From contig JAUXEL010000095.1 in NCBI GenBank assembly GCA_030620575.1, positions 1-6,424 on the forward strand: a stretch of DNA of 6,424 nucleotides, given 5' to 3'. Positions 1-6,342 of the stretch are shown piece after piece (position 1 is the first letter of the stretch; each line of letters starts with the position of its first letter). A model generated the notes under the pieces. The model was not told the DNA's origin, did no database searches, and was given only the letters and a program-made list of their open reading frames with translations. Position numbers and translations under genes: made by a program. This stretch comes from Fidelibacterota bacterium. GTDB lineage: Bacteria > Fidelibacterota > Fidelibacteria > Fidelibacterales > Fidelibacteraceae.

Positions 1-3
1 CAA

Positions 4-86
4 GTGGAGAAATCTCAAATTATTTTACGGAAATTAAAGAAAAGAACAATCTTTAACTTAATTTGATTATTTTGAGATCTCTCCAT
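4..86. repeat. Imperfect inverted repeat in left intergenic spacer
   Basis: The arm at 4-19 (GTGGAGAAATCTCAAA) matches the reverse complement of 71-86 (TTTGAGATCTCTCCAT) at 14 of 16 positions, with about 51 bp of AT-rich sequence between them. No open frame of useful length crosses it. It looks like one end of a dispersed intergenic repeat or a decayed mobile element. No transposase or target-site duplication is visible, so its nature is unresolved. Confidence 0.5.
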
Positions 87-90
87 GCGC

Positions 91-130
91 CCGCCTTCAT
101 TCTATTTCGGCGGACTTAGTCGAGATGACA
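91..130. repeat. GC-rich hairpin with TCGAGATGACA element
   Basis: CCGCC at 91-95 can pair with GGCGG at 109-113 across a 13-nt loop. It is followed by a TCGAGATGACA stretch at 120-130. The GC-rich patch stands out from its AT-rich surroundings. Sequences with a 'TCGAGATGACA' core recur between genes in many Bacteroidota and candidate-phylum genomes. That likeness is from memory and needs a genome-wide search. It probably forms one repeat unit with the inverted repeat at 4-86. Confidence 0.35.
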
Positions 131-165
131 TTATTCATGGGTATTTTGATAATTTGCAACTTAAT

Positions 166-180
166 TTGTGTCTCACACAA
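166..180. other. Short perfect hairpin/dyad TTGTGT-CTC-ACACAA
   Basis: TTGTGT (166-171) and ACACAA (175-180) form a perfect 6-bp dyad around CTC. It lies about 30 bp upstream of the terminator at 212-241. It could be part of the 3' untranslated region of a gene off the left edge, part of a small RNA ending at that terminator, or an operator. Nothing seen decides between these. Confidence 0.35.
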
Positions 181-211
181 CGGGTTATATCTATTATATT
201 CTAGTTAATGG

Positions 212-241
212 AAAGGGGAGTTAATTGCTCCCCTTTTTTTT
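212..241 (+). terminator. Strong rho-independent terminator
   Basis: AAAGGGGAG (212-220) pairs perfectly with CTCCCCTTT (228-236) around a 7-nt loop, and an unbroken run of eight T covers 234-241. This is a classic intrinsic terminator for rightward transcription. It must serve a gene or small RNA that starts at or beyond the left edge. Read leftward, the hairpin is followed only by TTTCC, so it is a weak terminator for the leftward operon ending at 412. Confidence 0.85.
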
Positions 242-411
242 ATTCATCATTAATTGATAGGCCAGATGCCTGCTAAATATGGCTTACTGTTTACTAAAAG
301 TTTAGGATTGAAAAGTTGAGAACATAATACCAATTTTTCTCGCTTCTTTCTCTTCCTATTCTCAGTTGTTTATTGAAAGCTGGATTCAACATCTAAACTA
401 AACGTATCTGA
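242..411. other. Non-coding spacer, nothing distinct
   Basis: These 170 bp lie between the rightward terminator and the end of the leftward operon. No credible open frame, RNA gene or clear hairpin is seen. The only compositional feature is a pyrimidine-rich tract at about 334-363, which reads as a purine-rich tract in the leftward transcript. No intrinsic terminator for the leftward operon is visible. Confidence 0.5.
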
Positions 412-1485
412 TTAAATATTAAAACGAATATTTAGAATATCACCGTCTTTTACAATGTAGTCTTTACCTTCAAGACGAACCAATCCCTTTGCTTTAGCTT
501 CTGCCATGCCGTTTTCTTGCATAAAATCATCATAGCTTACAACTTCTGCGCGGATAAATCCTTTTTGTAAATCACTGTGTATTGCACCGGCAGCTTCCGG
601 TGCCAAAGCATTCGAAGCAATAGTCCATGCCTTTACCTCATCTTCACCGACCGTGAAGAAACTAATAAGTCCAATAGCAGCATATGAAGTTGTGATAATA
701 TGATTAATTGCCGGTTCATCAATACCCAATTCTTCCATGAAAAGTTCACGTTCATCCTCATCAAGTTCCTGGATTTCTTTTTCAGCCAATGCCGAGGCAG
801 ATGTTACAGGTATTAAAGGGAATGCATTTTTAAATTTTGTTTCATAATGTTCACGTTCAGCATAGTGAGCTTCATCGCAATTTAATACTGCCATCAAGGG
901 TTTTTGTGAAAGGAATTGAAATCCGCGAATTATCATGTCTTCATCTAATGAAATATCGATATCACGCAAAGGAGTATTTGTATCCAGTGCAGCCTTGCAT
1001 TTTTCCAGAATATCCAGTTCTTTTTGATTGAACTGCGGTGCAGAACGGGCTTTCAAATGCCGCATTTTATCCAACCTTGTTTCCGCCACCAGCAAATCCG
1101 CAAATATCAAATCATCTTCAAGATGTTTTAAATTTGCCACCGGATCAATTTTAAAGGGTTTTCCTTCGCTATTATAACCATCAAATACCTGAATAACTGC
1201 CACAAGGCTATCCGTCTGCCGTACGGCCTCGAGATATTTTGCGGCCTGATCGCTGCGCATGCTGGCAGGAATACCCATTACATCAATACAGTCAAAATGC
1301 GCAAAAGTAGTTTTTTTGGGTCGATAAATATCAGAAAGTTTAGCAATACGTTCATCCGGCAATATAACCTGGCCGCGATGATATTCTGCCATACCGGAAC
1401 GAACAACTTCATATTTACCTTGTGTGAGCAATTCAAACAGTGTGCTTTTCCCGGAATATTTTAAACCAATAAATCCTAGTTGCAT
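412..1485 (-). CDS. Divergent YchF/OLA1-family P-loop ATPase with TGS domain
   Basis: A 357-residue protein, close to the usual 363 or so of YchF. Residues 7-15 form the P-loop (GLKYSGKST). The G3 position keeps D68-x-x-G71, and G4 is N202-C-D-E205. This NxxE form marks the ATP-preferring YchF/OLA1 branch, in place of the GTPase NKxD. A helical insert (about 120-175) precedes G4. The C-terminal TGS region (about 273-357) is well conserved, with FFTVGEDEVKAWTI, APEAAGAIHSDLQKGFIRAEV and GKDYIVKDGD. The oddity is switch II: the family's glycine-rich stretch after DIAG (like KGASKGEGLGN) is replaced by PASMRSDQAAKY. It is therefore probably a paralogue of housekeeping YchF, a cytosolic ribosome-associated ATPase, and the symbol is withheld. 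It is the last gene of the leftward operon, 29 bp after the membrane protein gene. The ATG at 1485 is supported by AAGGA and the N-terminal family alignment. Confidence 0.87.
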   Translation of the reverse strand: MQLGFIGLKYSGKSTLFELLTQGKYEVVRSGMAEYHRGQVILPDERIAKLSDIYRPKKTTFAHFDCIDVMGIPASMRSDQAAKYLEAVRQTDSLVAVIQVFDGYNSEGKPFKIDPVANLKHLEDDLIFADLLVAETRLDKMRHLKARSAPQFNQKELDILEKCKAALDTNTPLRDIDISLDEDMIIRGFQFLSQKPLMAVLNCDEAHYAEREHYETKFKNAFPLIPVTSASALAEKEIQELDEDERELFMEELGIDEPAINHIITTSYAAIGLISFFTVGEDEVKAWTIASNALAPEAAGAIHSDLQKGFIRAEVVSYDDFMQENGMAEAKAKGLVRLEGKDYIVKDGDILNIRFNI

Positions 1486-1489
1486 ATTA

Positions 1490-1494
1490 TCCTT
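1490..1494 (-). promoter_or_regulatory. Ribosome binding site of the YchF-like gene
   Basis: On the minus strand, AAGGA lies 4 nt before the ATG at 1485, inside the 29-bp gap after the preceding gene. It supports this start. No promoter-like sequence is evident in the gap, so the gene is probably read from the upstream operon promoter. Confidence 0.6.
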
Positions 1495-1514
1495 TTTTGG
1501 TAAGTGTACAATAA

Positions 1515-2396
1515 TTAGCGATGAAACTTTTTCGCGATAAAACTGCGGAGCTTTTTTATATTACGCAGTATCAAGGCCGTAAGAGAGAGAGGGATTAATG
1601 TGGAAATAACAATAAGCGACCAAGTCAAAGAGTATGATTGAGTAAAATAATGATTGAGGATTAAATCAATGACAACAAAAAGGAATGATGCATTAATGAA
1701 AAGAATCGTGAAAAATTTGTAAATATCAAAAACGGTTGCTTTAATTGTAAAAAATGAAAGCAGTGTAAAAAATAACACAGCCAGGTATATTGGTAGAACA
1801 AGGCCGATAATGATCGCATTATTGGTGAGTATGAAAGCAAACAGCGCTGTAAACAATAAAGACACAAGGATATAATATGCTATCACGGGAATCCATTTTT
1901 TAACCCGTTCGGAAATAAAGATTCCGCCCATAATGATCCATACAAATATTACTCCGGCAGAGGCAAATTTTGCCCAGCTCACATCTCCCGAAATGATAAA
2001 ATTCAGAATAGGAAGAAAAACAGCAGTGGCAAAGGAATCATATGTATACAAACGGAAAAGACTGTTCCTGACTCGAAGAAATGGATAAGCAACCGTAAAC
2101 CATACATAAATCAGACTTACAGTCGGAATCAAAGACCAGCTGAATTGATGATTTACAATAAGATTAATCAGAAGCAGGAGAACAATATTCATAGAAAACA
2201 CTAAGGTTAAAATAGTGCCGGCCAACAAGCGTCTCATATGGTTTGTATTTTTCTCGGAGAGATGTTCGCGATATTTAGGATAATCCCGTGTTTGAGGGTC
2301 AATTTTAGCATTAGGATTTAGGACCTTGGTATGGCATAAAGGACAGGTTTCATGATAATCTGCAAGTTTAACCCCACAATGTACGCAATACGACAT
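1515..2396 (-). CDS. Zinc-ribbon, multi-spanning membrane protein (DUF6320-like)
   Basis: A 293-residue protein. The N terminus has a four-cysteine zinc ribbon: C4-x2-C7, then C18-x2-C21. A short polar linker (about 25-55) follows. About eight hydrophobic segments can be seen near 57-81, 86-106, 120-136, 144-162, 168-191, 194-216, 226-248 and 257-278, then a basic tail (KKLRSFIAKKFHR). The zinc ribbon plus eight spans and the position next to an alcohol-acetyltransferase-like gene match the DUF6320 family, which I recall as commonly paired with that enzyme in Clostridia-type bacteria. No function is established. A supporting or transport role for the acyltransferase is inference. It starts 8 bp after the acyltransferase gene with a strong overlapping ribosome binding site, so the two are probably translationally coupled. 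Confidence 0.82.
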   Translation of the reverse strand: MSYCVHCGVKLADYHETCPLCHTKVLNPNAKIDPQTRDYPKYREHLSEKNTNHMRRLLAGTILTLVFSMNIVLLLLINLIVNHQFSWSLIPTVSLIYVWFTVAYPFLRVRNSLFRLYTYDSFATAVFLPILNFIISGDVSWAKFASAGVIFVWIIMGGIFISERVKKWIPVIAYYILVSLLFTALFAFILTNNAIIIGLVLPIYLAVLFFTLLSFFTIKATVFDIYKFFTILFINASFLFVVIDLILNHYFTQSYSLTWSLIVISTLIPLSLTALILRNIKKLRSFIAKKFHR

Positions 2397-2400
2397 ATTT

Positions 2401-2406
2401 CACCTC
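2401..2406 (-). promoter_or_regulatory. Strong ribosome binding site overlapping upstream stop
   Basis: On the minus strand, GAGGTG lies 4 nt before the ATG at 2396. Its first two bases are the last two of the acyltransferase TGA stop (2405-2407). The stop of one gene is thus embedded in the ribosome binding site of the next, a usual sign of translational coupling. It fixes the start of the membrane protein. Confidence 0.8.
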
Positions 2407-3712
2407 AATTACTTCTAATTTTGACATGTGCGCCAAGTTCTACAAGGCGTCGGAACATATGTTTTTCAATGAGCGGTTTCTTATTAACACGCCCAAAACT
2501 GATGTGTATATTTTGTTTATATCCCAAGACAGCACATCCAGTGAGACTATGGTATGAGCGACCCAGCAACACGCCGACTTCATCGACATGTTCCTTAAGT
2601 TCATCCGCTAATTGAATAGGACCCAGATTTGATATAATTCCTGAAAACTGAGAATGTCCCTGAGTATTGGATAAATACCGGATAACAAAGTTTTTAATAT
2701 TTACCGGAGTATATTTAAGAAATTTATTTTCACCCAACGCACAATTATCTCTTACCATGGGAAATAAATGATCTTTGGTAATATGGGTTTTCATATAGGA
2801 TTTTAGTAAGTGGATAATGTCTTCAAATGTATAGATCTGTGTCGGATCAGTGCGGGGAACAACAAACAAAGAGAAATTCCGCATGGATTTTATAGGATAT
2901 AGACTCCGCATATTTACCGGTATCTCCAGGCCAATCGGTTTGTGTTTTGATTTATTTTTGACCTGTTCATGCTGAATGTGAATAAGGGCTTCAATATACA
3001 ATGCACCCAGCAGTTCCGTGATTTTTACCTGATAACGTTTTGCAATAGATTTTAAATCATCAAGGGGAATAATACCGGTAATAACATGGTATTCACCAAG
3101 GGGAAGAAATTTGTCACGTATTTTGAAAACACTACTTTTATTAAATAAGGTACGCTGACCGGTGCTTTTTTTTATTCGTTCTTTTTCTAAATCCATAACC
3201 CTTAAAAAAGCATCCTGAAATTCTTCTTCAGCAGGCGGCTCATGAATATTCATAATGCCTTCAGGAACTGTTAATAATTTACCTGCTAAAATTAAATAGT
3301 GCGTTACCAAGGTTTTTAAAAACTCCATTGCGCCGCTACCGTCAGTAAGGATATGCGAAAATTCTACTATGATCTGTTTTTTATAGATCCGTACTAAATA
3401 TAAATAACCGTTATTATAAATACGATATAAACGCTCACAGGGAAAAGGTATTTCGGGCCAAAGTCTGGAAGGGTTATCATTGTGTTCCAGATAATTCCAG
3501 AAAATGCCGGTTTTCAAATGTACATTATAGTATGGAAAACGGGGTTTAATTAATGTAAGTGCCTTTAAAAGGATTGTCTCGTCAATGTCTTCTTGCAAGG
3601 TCATTGAAACTCTGAAAATAGTGGGATTTTCCGGAGATTCCAGCGCGGGATATATTTTTGCTGAGGTATCAAGGCGATACCAGCTTGCCTTTTTTTCTTT
3701 ATGTGGATTCAT
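2405..3712 (-). CDS. Alcohol acetyltransferase-like / condensation-fold acyltransferase
   Basis: A 435-residue protein. The active-site motif of the CoA-dependent acyltransferase/condensation superfamily, HxxxDG, is present as H120-I-L-T-D-G125, followed by SGAMEFLKTLV as in bacterial proteins annotated alcohol acetyltransferase. Other family marks are the N-terminal WYRLDTSAKIYP (11-22), IPVNMRS (264-270), SNLGPI (361-366), the ISFGR segment (404-408) near the position of the DFGWG motif, and the ending VKIRSN. H120 would be the general base for transfer of an acyl group from CoA or a carrier to a hydroxyl or amine. The substrate cannot be read from sequence. No signal peptide or carrier-protein domain is present, so it is probably a stand-alone cytosolic or membrane-associated enzyme. 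It is the first gene of the leftward operon. The start is supported because the WYRLD block lies just after the initiator. Confidence 0.85.
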   Translation of the reverse strand: MNPHKEKKASWYRLDTSAKIYPALESPENPTIFRVSMTLQEDIDETILLKALTLIKPRFPYYNVHLKTGIFWNYLEHNDNPSRLWPEIPFPCERLYRIYNNGYLYLVRIYKKQIIVEFSHILTDGSGAMEFLKTLVTHYLILAGKLLTVPEGIMNIHEPPAEEEFQDAFLRVMDLEKERIKKSTGQRTLFNKSSVFKIRDKFLPLGEYHVITGIIPLDDLKSIAKRYQVKITELLGALYIEALIHIQHEQVKNKSKHKPIGLEIPVNMRSLYPIKSMRNFSLFVVPRTDPTQIYTFEDIIHLLKSYMKTHITKDHLFPMVRDNCALGENKFLKYTPVNIKNFVIRYLSNTQGHSQFSGIISNLGPIQLADELKEHVDEVGVLLGRSYHSLTGCAVLGYKQNIHISFGRVNKKPLIEKHMFRRLVELGAHVKIRSN

Positions 3713-3718
3713 TAAGAT

Positions 3719-3724
3719 ATTATA
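3719..3724 (-). promoter_or_regulatory. Candidate -10 box of the leftward operon
   Basis: On the minus strand a perfect TATAAT lies 6 nt before the ATG at 3712. No convincing -35 hexamer lies 16-18 nt upstream. A -10 box this close puts transcription start at or next to the ATG, implying a leaderless or nearly leaderless message. A weak AAGG at 3725-3728 is 12 nt from the ATG, and would only matter if transcription started further upstream. In AT-rich sequence such a hexamer can arise by chance. Confidence 0.4.
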
Positions 3725-3813
3725 CCTTTCTCACTGTGTATTCCTGTAATGATACAATGAAAAACATTAAAATTGAAGTTCTTTTTTAGTGATTTAAAAA
3801 TTATTTTTAAATT

Positions 3814-3843
3814 TTGCGTTATAAACTCCAATGAGATTTTAAT
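3814..3843 (+). promoter_or_regulatory. Candidate sigma70-type promoter for the methyltransferase operon
   Basis: TTGCGT (3814-3819) and TTTAAT (3838-3843, five of six to TATAAT) are 18 bp apart in the divergent spacer. Transcription from here would leave a leader of about 45 nt. It competes with a TATATT at 3886-3891, only 5 nt before the ATG. Both are sequence-only guesses in an AT-rich spacer. Confidence 0.3.
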
Positions 3844-3885
3844 AAAAAACTCAAATTATTCATGTTTCATGCTGGTTTATTTTTT

Positions 3886-3891
3886 TATATT
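3886..3891 (+). promoter_or_regulatory. Candidate -10 box close to the methyltransferase start
   Basis: TATATT lies 5 nt before the ATG at 3897. No Shine-Dalgarno sequence precedes that ATG, yet the start is forced: no ATG, GTG or TTG occurs in frame between it and the TAA at 3843, and the next in-frame methionine is residue 164. This fits a leaderless transcript. No good -35 is seen. Confidence 0.35.
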
Positions 3892-3896
3892 GTGAT

Positions 3897-4676
3897 ATGA
3901 ACAATATTCATGTACAGGACCTGACACGGCAGATAGTAAAAACCACTGCATCTTTGCAAAAGAAAAAATATCGGAATATAGAAGGAAAAATAGTTATTGA
4001 AGGACTTCTGCCGCTGGAAGAAGCTCTTCGAAGTGCTTACCGTATAACGGAGATATTTTTCAATCCGTTTCTGTTAAAAAAGCCGGGTGTTAAAGAATGT
4101 ATTCTCTCAGCACAGGAACGCTATGATATCACATGTTATGAGGTTAGCGGAAGCGAGTTAAAACAAATTTCCAGTGAGGTAACCCCTCAGGGGATTGTGT
4201 CCGTTGCGCAGCAGCAGAAATTTTCACACGAGGAATTTCGTGGAAATATATTGCTTCTTGATCAACTTCAGGATCCCGGGAATGTAGGCACTCTGTTTAG
4301 AATTGCGCATTGGTTTGGACTTGGAGGTGTGGTATTAACAAAAGGAACGGCAGATGTACATAATCCAAAAGTGATCCGTGCAAGCATGGGCTCTTTTTTC
4401 CATTTGCCGTTTGCTTATATAGAAGATCTGCCGGAATCGCTGCTTAGCGACCGTACACTTATTTTGACAAAAACACACGGGAAAAACAACATACAGGATA
4501 TATGCGGGAAGAAAATATCACCGTTTATTCTTGTTGTAGGGAACGAAGCCCGTGGAGTCAATCCGGAATTTGATGTTTATCCCCATCAGGATCTTACCCT
4601 GCCGCCTTTGGGCGATGCGGAATCCTTGAACGCGGCAGTTGCTACCGCAGCAATATTAAGCAAACTGCTGTATTGA
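3897..4676 (+). CDS. SpoU/TrmH-family RNA 2'-O-ribose methyltransferase
   Basis: A 259-residue SPOUT-fold enzyme that transfers a methyl group from S-adenosylmethionine to a ribose 2'-OH of rRNA or tRNA in the cytosol. The N-terminal substrate-binding domain spans about 20-105 and ends in VTPQGIVSV (96-104), typical of the family. The catalytic knotted domain follows. Motif 1 is QDPGNVGTLFRIA (125-137) with conserved N129 and R135. Motif 2 is LVVGNEARGVNPE (212-224). Motif 3 is LPPLGDAESLNAAVATAAIL (235-254). The block HNPKVIRASMGSFFHLP (155-171) is also characteristic. Length fits RlmB/TsnR-like enzymes. Which RNA position is modified cannot be told, so no symbol is given. It is first in the rightward pair, and its stop overlaps or abuts the next start. 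No ribosome binding site is visible. Confidence 0.93.
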   Translation: MNNIHVQDLTRQIVKTTASLQKKKYRNIEGKIVIEGLLPLEEALRSAYRITEIFFNPFLLKKPGVKECILSAQERYDITCYEVSGSELKQISSEVTPQGIVSVAQQQKFSHEEFRGNILLLDQLQDPGNVGTLFRIAHWFGLGGVVLTKGTADVHNPKVIRASMGSFFHLPFAYIEDLPESLLSDRTLILTKTHGKNNIQDICGKKISPFILVVGNEARGVNPEFDVYPHQDLTLPPLGDAESLNAAVATAAILSKLLY

Positions 4677-4678
4677 TC

Positions 4679-6124
4679 ATGCATACTATAAAACAAATTA
4701 TCACAACTGTTTTTTTCGTGGTACTATTGTGGGCGCAGACGCCATTTACACTCATAAATCCGACATATCTGGGAAACGAAAAACGGAATTATTATGGAAA
4801 TAAAGCACCCGACCGGCTTGATATTATCTGGAAAATACCGCTGGGTGAAGGCATAACAAAAATCGGACAGAAAGAACATATATGGAAAGGCAGCGGATGG
4901 ACAGGCCAGCCGTTAATGGTAGAAGAAAACGATACGCTTTTTCTGATACAGGGATCTTTTGATCATCATCTGAAAAAAATATATGCCGCAAACGGTGATA
5001 TTAAGTGGAAGTATAAATTTCCCGATGCAATTAAGGGAACCGGAACATTGTGGGCACCGCCCGGTACGAAAGATAAAAAACATCAACTAATGATTATCCA
5101 GGGAAGTCGACGTGGTCCGAAGTACAGCACATGGTCTTCCCATCTGTATCCATTGCGTGCTATTTCGTACGTGACCGGAGAGGAGATTTGGCGGTATCAC
5201 GTTCGTCGCGGTGCCAGTTATTCGGTGGATGTTGACGGATCAGCTCTTTTAGTTGATGATATTGTATATCTCGGGTTGGAAAACGGCTATTTTGTAGTTT
5301 TTGATCCTTCACCCGAAAATACGGAGGTTTATAGAGAATACCGCCGCCCGCTTACCCGGGAAAAACACCCTCTTTTTGAAGAAGCTGATAAGATTCTGCA
5401 CGGACAAAATCTTATTACCGAATCATCGCCATCCCGAGTAGGTAACCACATTTATATTGTTGCAGGTTCCGGACATATTTATGGTTACAATCTTACAACC
5501 CGGGAAATCGACTGGGATTTTTATGTGGGAGCGGATATGGACGGTAGTCCGACCGTTACCTATGACAACTGTATTTTGGTATCCGTTGAAAAAGAATATA
5601 TTGACGGTAAAGGCGGCGTATTTAAACTTGATCCTTCCAAGCCGGCTGATTCTTCCTGCGTGGTTTGGTATTTTCCTACAGAAAATGATACAAACAACAA
5701 AACTATCTGGGAAGGTGGTGTGATCGGAAGTGCCAGTGTTAACGACCTTACACGCCCGTCATATATGCCGCATCTCGCAGGGTTTTCTGCTATTGACGGG
5801 TATTTTTATCTTGTGGAACATGATAAACTGGATACTCTCAAGGTATGGGGACCTAATCGCAAATATCGCTATTCAACTCCGAAATTTGTTGCCAGCCGAT
5901 GGGTCGGTCCGGGTATTTCCACACCCTTATTTGTCGGGAACCGAATGGTCGTGGCAAGTTACAGCGGAATTTCTTTATTTGAATATATGCCGGACAACAA
6001 GATAACGCGTCTACAGCGCCGATATATCGGAAGTGTTGAAGCAACACCTTTTGTTTTTAATAAACGTATTTATGTCGGCTCCCGGGACGGTTATCTTTAT
6101 TGCCTTGGTGAAACGGAAGAATAA
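4679..6124 (+). CDS. Exported PQQ-type beta-propeller repeat protein
   Basis: A 481-residue protein from the ATG at 4679. A TTG at 4673 would add two residues and overlap the upstream TGA by 3 bases. The N terminus has a short basic start, a hydrophobic core (IITTVFFVVLLW) and a possible cleavage after the next Ala, so export is likely. No lipobox cysteine is seen, unlike BamB. The rest shows repeated propeller blades of the form aromatic-x-x-(N/T)G-x-I-x-W (numbers from the ATG): IYAANGDIKWKY near 101, ISYVTGEEIWRY near 162, YNLTTREIDWDF near 270. The C terminus has SVEATPFVFNKRIYVGSRDGYLYCL, probably a closing blade. These repeats give a scaffold. Quinone binding or dehydrogenase activity cannot be claimed, and no cytochrome CxxCH motif is present. 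It sits directly behind the methyltransferase gene, probably co-transcribed, with no obvious functional link. Confidence 0.85.
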   Translation: MHTIKQIITTVFFVVLLWAQTPFTLINPTYLGNEKRNYYGNKAPDRLDIIWKIPLGEGITKIGQKEHIWKGSGWTGQPLMVEENDTLFLIQGSFDHHLKKIYAANGDIKWKYKFPDAIKGTGTLWAPPGTKDKKHQLMIIQGSRRGPKYSTWSSHLYPLRAISYVTGEEIWRYHVRRGASYSVDVDGSALLVDDIVYLGLENGYFVVFDPSPENTEVYREYRRPLTREKHPLFEEADKILHGQNLITESSPSRVGNHIYIVAGSGHIYGYNLTTREIDWDFYVGADMDGSPTVTYDNCILVSVEKEYIDGKGGVFKLDPSKPADSSCVVWYFPTENDTNNKTIWEGGVIGSASVNDLTRPSYMPHLAGFSAIDGYFYLVEHDKLDTLKVWGPNRKYRYSTPKFVASRWVGPGISTPLFVGNRMVVASYSGISLFEYMPDNKITRLQRRYIGSVEATPFVFNKRIYVGSRDGYLYCLGETEE

Positions 6125-6152
6125 GTCGAGGGTTGAGAGTCGAGAGTCGAGA
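6125..6152. repeat. Four tandem copies of a 7-bp GTCGAGA unit
   Basis: Immediately after the stop codon of the propeller gene come GTCGAGG, GTTGAGA, GTCGAGA and GTCGAGA, four adjacent 7-bp units, two exact and two with one change each. Such short GTCGAGA runs recur between genes in some Bacteroidota-like genomes (recollection). This is a simple-sequence repeat at the edge of a larger degenerate spacer. Confidence 0.75.
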
Positions 6153-6300
6153 AGAAAAAATCTCATACAACTTATTCAACGTAGTCCGTCGATTGACGGA
6201 TATAGACGGAGAGGTACGAAGAAAACAAAGGCACAAAGAAAAAATAGTATCGCCCGCAGATTTTTTAAAAATAAATAACCTTATCTTAACTGGACACCTG
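6153..6300. repeat. Degenerate intergenic repeat DNA
   Basis: TCCGTC (6185-6190) and GACGGA (6195-6200) form a perfect 6-bp hairpin around GATT. GACGGA recurs at 6205-6210, and a purine-rich stretch with two ACAAAG copies follows (about 6223-6238). The open frame across this stretch gives a lysine/arginine-rich low-complexity sequence of no known family, so it is treated as non-coding. The pattern resembles dispersed spacer elements of the 'ACGAAG...AAAGGCACAAAG' type, but copies elsewhere cannot be checked here. Confidence 0.4.
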
Positions 6301-6307
6301 ATCTCGT

Positions 6308-6334
6308 AAAAAAAAACTTGCCCCAAGTTTTTTT
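6308..6334 (+). terminator. AT-rich hairpin, possible terminator of the rightward operon
   Basis: A-run plus CTTG (6310-6320) pairs with CAAG plus T-run (6324-6334) around CCC, giving an 11-bp stem with only two GC pairs and seven T on the 3' side. It lies about 185 bp beyond the propeller gene stop. It could work as a bidirectional intrinsic terminator. However, its core AACTTG-N3-CAAGTT is repeated at 6403-6417 without a T-tract, so a protein-binding dyad is an equal alternative. Confidence 0.5.
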
Positions 6335-6342
6335 CAATTTTC

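Noticed and set aside
1..411. tRNA or other structured RNA gene in the left spacer
   Set aside because: No cloverleaf, TψC-like GTTCRA block or CCA end is seen. The hairpins present are short and isolated.
837..1031. Rightward 64-codon open frame
   Set aside because: It lies wholly antisense to the conserved YchF-like gene, and its product shows no family features.
2352..2615. Rightward 87-codon open frame
   Set aside because: It is antisense to the acyltransferase end and membrane protein start. It has no ribosome binding site and a composition typical of shadow frames.
3833..3852. Weak hairpin GAGATTTT/AAAAACTC as a terminator or operator
   Set aside because: It has an internal mismatch, mostly A-T pairs and no T-tract, and is expected by chance in this AT-rich spacer.
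4679..6124. BamB or PQQ-dependent dehydrogenase
   Set aside because: There is no lipobox cysteine for BamB and no cytochrome CxxCH motif. At 481 residues it is also shorter than typical quinoprotein dehydrogenases. Only the propeller repeats are supported.
6125..6152. CRISPR-like array
   Set aside because: The units are 7 bp and directly adjacent, with no spacers and no cas genes.
6033..6278. Open frame running from the propeller gene into the spacer
   Set aside because: Its first part is a shifted frame of the propeller gene. The rest is lysine/arginine-rich translation of repeats, with no recognisable domain.
6057..6326. Leftward 89-codon open frame at the right spacer
   Set aside because: It spans low-complexity repeats and the antisense of the propeller gene end, and begins inside the AT-rich hairpin.
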